Source: Staphylotrichum longicolle (taxonomy: Eukaryota > Ascomycota > Sordariomycetes > Sordariales > Chaetomiaceae). Taken from it: 64,000 nucleotides of DNA. The first letter of the stretch is position 1. Each line of letters opens with the position of its first letter. Under the pieces are notes generated by a model, which was not told the DNA's origin, ran no database searches, and saw nothing but the letters and a program-made list of their open reading frames with translations. The translations under genes were made by a program, and so were the position numbers. The stretch is taken from positions 3,348,001-3,412,000 of the forward strand of contig JAHCVI010000002.1 in assembly GCA_019096155.1 (NCBI GenBank), given 5' to 3'. This document shows, in pieces, positions 59,123 to 64,000 of the stretch.

Positions 59123-60973
59123 TTACCACGTTTCCGCAATGTACTGCCCAACCTCCTTCTTCAAGTTCCAGAAGTTCTGAGCCTCCTCCCGCTCAAGGTT
59201 GCCCTTGTCCATGGCGACCTCGACCAGCGCCTTCTCGACGCCCTCGCCCATGCCTCTGCTGCTGCCGCAGACAAAGACGCGGCCGTCGACCGAGTTGATG
59301 ATGTACCACACCAGGTCGGCCTGGGCCTTGACCTCCTCCTGGACGTAGCGGCCCTCGCCGCGGCGGCTCTGCACGACGCGCTTCACCTCGTCCTCGTGCA
59401 CGCCCCACTCGCCGCTGTACAGCTCGTCGACGAGCGAGTCGCGCACGCCCTGCAGCACCCAGACCTTGTTGGCGCAGTTGGCCGTCTTGAGGCGGCGCTG
59501 CACGAACCCGCGGAACGGCGCGATGCCGACGCCCGCGCCGATCAGCAGCATCGGCCCGTCCGACACGAACTGCTTGGCCAGCGGGTTCGCCATCAGGCCC
59601 TTGAACATGGGGATGTAGAACTCCGGGTCCTTCTCGCCGCGCTCCTGCGCCTCGATGAGCTTGAGCGCCTGCCGCTGGAAGAAGCCCGAGCCGACGCCCG
59701 GCCGGGTCTTCGTGCGCCAGTCGGCCGTCTCGTGCACCGTCACGGCGATCTCGATCAGCCGGTGCTGCTTGCCGTCGCGCGTGAGGAACGACTCGTGGGG
59801 GTCGTTGGAGAGCGAGTAGAAGCGGGGCATCAGGGGCTGCAGGACCGAGAAGAGGAGGTCCAGTGGCGGCTTGGCGCTCGGGAAGGCGTGCAGGAGCTGC
59901 ACGAGCGTGACGTGCGGGCCGGTGCGGAAGTCGCAGAAGACGCCCTGGCCTTCGGCCGAGCAGAGGAACAGGAGAACCTTGCGCTCGTTGGCGTCGGTCG
60001 CGTGCTCGGCGAGGACGCGGAGGATCTGCTTTGTTGGCGGGTACGATTGGATGTCGGAGCACCAGGTCAGCAGGTCCCGCCGGGTCGTGACGATCTCGCG
60101 GGCCTGGTCGTCGCCCCAGACGGTGGGCCATCTCCCCTTGGTCGTCCGCAGCAGGACCGGCTTGTCGCGCAGGAAGCGGGGCACCAGGAGGAGATCGAGG
60201 ACCTCCTCGACCATTTCCGCCTCATTCGGCGCCGAGACACCGATTGCGCCGCCGACCTTGAAGTCGACACCCTCGCCCTCGGGGTAGTTTGTGACATCGA
60301 GATCGAAGTGGAAGGTCCGCTTCTCGGCACCCTCGCGCGTCAACTCGCGCGTGTTGTGAATGCGCGCGGGGAACACGTGGTGCGGGGGATGCGGCTGAAC
60401 AAACGAGGGGGGCTGTATCCTCGTGTCGAGGTCCTCGAGATTCAGTTTGTGAAACGAGGTTTCGACAGCGGCCACGGCAGCGGCCGGGCCATCCGCGCCC
60501 AGTGAGACACCCGAGTCGGTCGGAGACGGCACGCTGGAGGGCCGCCGGAGCGGCTGCAGGAAAGTGGTCTGTTCAGGGAGGTCGCACACGCCAGTCAACC
60601 TGGCGGGGACTTGGTCGATCTTGAGACACAGCGACTTGTATGCGTCATTGTCGGGGAACTCGATCTGCTCGACCTCGACGTCGTCCTTCTTGGGCCGTCC
60701 GAGACCGAGGCAGCAGCCGCCTCCGCAGCACCGGCGGATCAATTGGGTTGTCGTCTCGCCCGTGATGCGCTGCACATCAGACGGGCTCTGCGCGATCAAG
60801 CGCGTCGATGCACGTCGGCGGCGCAGCTCTGGCTGGCGCGGCTCCTCCAATTCGTGTTCATCGGAGGAATCCGAGTATGTAAGCGAGGGTGCTGCAGACG
60901 GGCCGGGGCGAGGCTCCTCGGGAATGCTGGCAGCCGAATGCTCGGCCAGGATACGGTCGATTTGTGTCGCCAT
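59123..60973 (-). CDS. Flavodoxin-less CPR-like FAD/NADPH reductase
   Basis: This is an intronless frame of 616 residues from the ATG at 60973. Residues 1-190 are disordered, with a cysteine cluster RRCCGGGCCLGLG (Cys 82, 83, 87, 88). From about 200 onward it matches the FAD/NADPH half of cytochrome P450 reductase-type diflavin enzymes. RFYSLSN at 384-390 binds FAD, GAGVGIAPFRGFVQRR at 479-494 and VFVCGSSRGMG at 566-576 bind NADPH, and a C-terminal Trp616 is in the position that stacks on the flavin. The N-terminal FMN (flavodoxin) domain of the diflavin family is absent. Electrons from NADPH must therefore go to a separate carrier or directly to an acceptor. The Cys cluster might be acylated to anchor the protein, which is speculation. 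The intact motifs argue against a pseudogene. Confidence 0.88.
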   Translation of the reverse strand: MATQIDRILAEHSAASIPEEPRPGPSAAPSLTYSDSSDEHELEEPRQPELRRRRASTRLIAQSPSDVQRITGETTTQLIRRCCGGGCCLGLGRPKKDDVEVEQIEFPDNDAYKSLCLKIDQVPARLTGVCDLPEQTTFLQPLRRPSSVPSPTDSGVSLGADGPAAAVAAVETSFHKLNLEDLDTRIQPPSFVQPHPPHHVFPARIHNTRELTREGAEKRTFHFDLDVTNYPEGEGVDFKVGGAIGVSAPNEAEMVEEVLDLLLVPRFLRDKPVLLRTTKGRWPTVWGDDQAREIVTTRRDLLTWCSDIQSYPPTKQILRVLAEHATDANERKVLLFLCSAEGQGVFCDFRTGPHVTLVQLLHAFPSAKPPLDLLFSVLQPLMPRFYSLSNDPHESFLTRDGKQHRLIEIAVTVHETADWRTKTRPGVGSGFFQRQALKLIEAQERGEKDPEFYIPMFKGLMANPLAKQFVSDGPMLLIGAGVGIAPFRGFVQRRLKTANCANKVWVLQGVRDSLVDELYSGEWGVHEDEVKRVVQSRRGEGRYVQEEVKAQADLVWYIINSVDGRVFVCGSSRGMGEGVEKALVEVAMDKGNLEREEAQNFWNLKKEVGQYIAETW

Positions 60974-63900
60974 GGCTCTGAACGGTGCTCGGGGTGCGCG
61001 AGGAGGAAAGGGTGGCGAGGACCAAGGGAGAGCAGCACGGAGAGGAGTGATGATGGGAGACTTAAGCGGGAGTCAGAAGGCTGGCCTCATGACCGAATTT
61101 TGCACTATATTAGGTAAATCGAGACCGGGTTCAGTTCGGGTACGATGTGGACCAGGTCCAGGCCGTTATGAGACGTTTGGTCTGCTTCGTTCGGCGTTCG
61201 GCTGACTTGTTGATTTGTTGTTGCGGATAATCCACGATGCAGTGTCAAACCGAGAAAGAAACCCGAGAAGAATTGCTCAGCAGGAGGTCTGTGATCTTTA
61301 AGCAAGCACTTTGTCATTGTGCAGGGCACGTCGACCCGTTGGGGGTAAGCGAGCAGCGCGCTGCAGCTAAGGGGCAAGCCGGGGGAGTTGGGCACAGTGC
61401 GAGTGATTTCTCCTGATTTGTCCTGTTTGGATAAGATCTTTGACATGGGTTTCCTAAACCGCACTTCTCCGGCCAGCCGTTTCTTCCCGCCGTCCGCGGG
61501 AAAACCTCTCTCGCCTTATCTTGTTTCGCTTGTGCAGGTCGACGGGACTCGGTCATACTCACGCTCTGTCCTTGAGGAGCACCCTGAGCCATCTGCATGT
61601 GTCCGACAACACTTTGAAGCGTTGGGGACAGACTCTGTCGGGTGTGCTCCCAGCCTCGCGGTTCAGCTCGGAACATTGCCTGCCTCGGCATGCGCTGCCC
61701 GAGACGGCGCTCCGCAGCACTAACCTCACTTGGATAGGCCAATTCGCGGCGGTCTATCGTTCTTACATGTGGCCATCCGCTATGATCTCAGATCAGGTCA
61801 ATTGAACATCGAACCACAAGCGGTCGATAGGTCGATTTGTTGAGTCTTCTGCGCCGCACGGTACCGCTGAGAGCTGCCGGGTGCTTGAGCTGTGCAAGAG
61901 CTGCGCAAGGCTTTTCCTCAGATCAGACCACCCGGCTCCAAAACCGGAAACGTGCAAACTCGCCACTGCCCCCGAGTCTCTGAGCCGAGTCTCGACCCCT
62001 ATCGATTGAACCTGCATTTCCAGTGCACGCTGCAAGGGCTGGTGCAAACAGCCGGCATAAGGTCGATGGTAACTCGGCGGAGTTGTCCCAGCCTCGACGG
62101 ACTCTGATAAGACATGTTGCTGCCGGTGTCTTTGCAGAATGGATGCTCGATTGGCTTGGTCAATTGCCCACTCCGAACTCGGCGCATGGTCCGCTCGGGA
62201 GCCAGCTGGGGCAAGCACTGTTCCCGGCTAAGGAATAAACACTGTATGACGCCCAGCATCTAATCAATCAAAATTATCAATCAGCCCCACATGTGCGCCC
62301 AGCGGACCCAGACCCCGGTGTGATGGCTCAAATTTGTTGATCTGATAACCAGATGGCGGGATCGTGGGGTTTTGGGGCAGTGGCACGGGCATCGCGGTCC
62401 TGCCGCAGTACACGTGTTCGTCACAGCCAGATTCCTATCATCAAATCTGTCACAAAAGCAATACAAGGGCTCCGTGGCTCCCCTGAACAGAGTACATACA
62501 TGCGTTTTGTGGGGATAATGATTCCCGCGTTGCTGTGCGGAGCAAAATCACGACGGTTTCTGGGACCGGGGAGGCCAGTCCGTCCGGCAACACAGCCGAG
62601 CCAACGTCGAGGGGTCGGGTCAACGTTTTCACAGCCCGGATAAAGCTGCGGTTCTGTCTCAACCAGGGGAGATAAATAACGCCTTGATGGTGTTGCAATA
62701 CTTTGGAATTGCGAGCATCTCGGGAGAGCTCATTTGTGAGAGTTTCATCCCACGACCAGTGGCTAACAGTTCATCCCATCACTCCCGGGGTTATCGGATT
62801 TTGTGATCATCATTTCAACGCATCCAAGGCAAACAACAAGACGACGATGCTTCCTTGGGTTAGTATTCTCCTCATGTAATGCATCCCCCAACTTCCGGAT
62901 CACCACTCACATTCCCACGGCATCACGTCAAATGCAAGAGGAGCGCGCAAACACGACTAGTCACCGGGAAGAGCTGCTAGTGTCGACCTGAGGGGAGCGG
63001 GAATCATCCCCACAACCCGAGTGTCGAAGGTTCAACCCCGTAACTTCTCTTACCGCCCCCTGGCGCTCGGGGAACCGGCATGTTTGTCTGCCGTGTTCTC
63101 TTCCAACTCTATTGCCAACGCTCAGCAAACCTCGGTTCAATACCTGCCACCGTGTTGCGCACTTCAGTGGTCGCGTATGCACGTGTTTCGATCAGTGCAC
63201 ATCTCCCGCATGCACATCCCTCCAGCTGGTAACCTCCGGGTGCATAAACACGTGCACGACTATTTTACCTTGGCATGTCTACTGCTGACGCTGTTGCAAG
63301 AGTTGCATCGGCGGAATAAAAGCAGCAATATTGTGCTCGATTCTAATGTTGATTGAATGACTGAAGAGAAAGAACAAAGAAGAAAAACAAGAAGAAGGGA
63401 AAGAAGATGAGAAAAAAATAGAAGAATAAGTAGGAAAGAAGAAAGAGTAAAGATGAAAGAATAAGTAGGAAAGAAGAAAGAGGAAAGAGGAAAGAATAAG
63501 TAGGAAAGAAGAAAGAGGAAAGGGGAAAGAATAAGTAGGAAAGAAGAGAAGAAGAAAGAAGATTCGAAGGAGCAAAGCTAAAGACAATATACACACAACT
63601 ATAACAACACCAATGGATTACTTTTTAAGAAGTACCCATTCACAAAACCCCGTGCACAAATGTGTATGCTGACCAAGGATGATGGATGGGGTTCCAGCTG
63701 GAATGTCTGGAAACTGACGCGGGACTCTTAACGGACATGGCAGACGATCAAGGTTCACTATAAAGCACGCAGTATCGCAAATGTCCAAAATTCTGTGAAT
63801 AACCATCTTGAGATTTGATGACAAAAATCCAAAAAAAAATCATGCCGTCTGTCATTCTGTGTTGTGGCGCTGTTACCTGCTGCCAGATCCGCCCCTAACC

Positions 63901-64000
63901 TCGACGTAGCTGGATGGGTTGTTGAAGAAACGAAATTCATGAGCTCATAAATCGTAGGTGGTCATAACAATCGTTGACAAGAGATAGGAGAAAAAGATAC
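60974..64000. other. Intergenic to window end, 3.0 kb
   Basis: After the CPR-like gene's promoter I see no gene. A purine-rich 35-bp tandem repeat occurs at 63424-63563. Short frames inside that repeat on the minus strand encode only Phe/Leu/Ser low-complexity sequence and are not credible. Confidence 0.6.
63424..63563. repeat. 35-bp purine-rich tandem repeat, four copies
   Basis: GAATAAGTAGGAAAGAAGA starts at 63424, 63459, 63494 and 63529, an exact 35-base period, with GAAAGAGGAAAG-type filler between. The tract is almost all A and G on the plus strand, so it may form triplex or unusual DNA. The flanks are also purine-rich from 63357. Confidence 0.9.

Noticed and set aside
59096..60505. 469-codon open frame on the plus strand
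   Set aside because: It is fully antisense to the CPR-like gene, which has intact cofactor motifs. The frame follows from high GC at third positions and contains only Leu/Val/Arg/Asp-rich sequence.
63010..63040. GGTTCAACCCC resembling a tRNA B box
   Set aside because: No matching A box or cloverleaf stems are found upstream.
63279..63596. Phe/Leu/Ser-rich minus-strand frames, membrane-like
   Set aside because: They are translations of the purine-rich tandem repeat, not a membrane protein.

Overview
The window is nuclear DNA from a filamentous ascomycete, most likely a Sordariomycete and plausibly Sordariales. The basis is gene content, 51-151 nt GT-AG introns with CTAAC/CTGAC-type branch sites, GC-rich coding DNA with long CT-rich leaders, and orthologue-like proteins of that group. 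It is not bacterial: there are no operons, Shine-Dalgarno sites or CRISPR arrays. I recognise 15 protein genes and no rRNA or convincing tRNA gene. All assignments come from reading the protein sequences; no database search was run.

Layout. 0-5.8 kb: a roughly 1,900-residue DH/PH-type (RhoGEF-like) protein on the minus strand. 7.8-8.7 kb: a small disordered protein ending in a PP1-docking-like motif. 10.6-11.5 kb: an endonuclease/exonuclease/phosphatase-fold enzyme. 15.2-17.0 kb and 19.6-21.0 kb: a proline-rich orphan and a single-pass membrane protein. 23.3-24.9 kb: an Ssh4-type endosomal SPRY adaptor. 27.2-29.3 kb: a seven-exon Zn(II)2Cys6 transcription factor of the Upc2/sterol-uptake type. 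29.3-43.1 kb: a 13.8-kb interval without any recognisable gene but with several short tandem repeats and one degenerate long-unit array. 43.1-61 kb: a dense block holding transportin (Kap104), a proteasome-assembly chaperone 4 homologue, a carnosine N-methyltransferase-like protein, a short-chain dehydrogenase, a HERP/Usa1-like ubiquitin-domain membrane protein, mitochondrial phosphatidylserine decarboxylase, a nitroreductase, and a flavodoxin-less CPR-like reductase. 61-64 kb: gene-free, with a 35-bp purine repeat.

The genes do not form one pathway. Several touch related housekeeping themes (ubiquitin/proteasome: Ssh4, PSMG4-like, HERP-like; lipid and membrane: PSD1, Upc2-like factor), but this looks like ordinary fungal gene order rather than a functional cluster.

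The clearest oddity is a set of five single-base reading-frame breaks in three otherwise good genes (the DH/PH gene, the membrane protein and Kap104). Because Kap104 is a housekeeping gene, uncorrected indels in the assembly are the simplest explanation, and reading frames elsewhere in this sequence should be treated with that in mind. I did not find a convincing new biological system. The best candidates for something undescribed are the degenerate array at 37.2-38.1 kb, the inverted repeat just upstream of the membrane-protein gene, the 19-bp palindrome near Kap104, and the CPR-like reductase that lacks its flavodoxin half.
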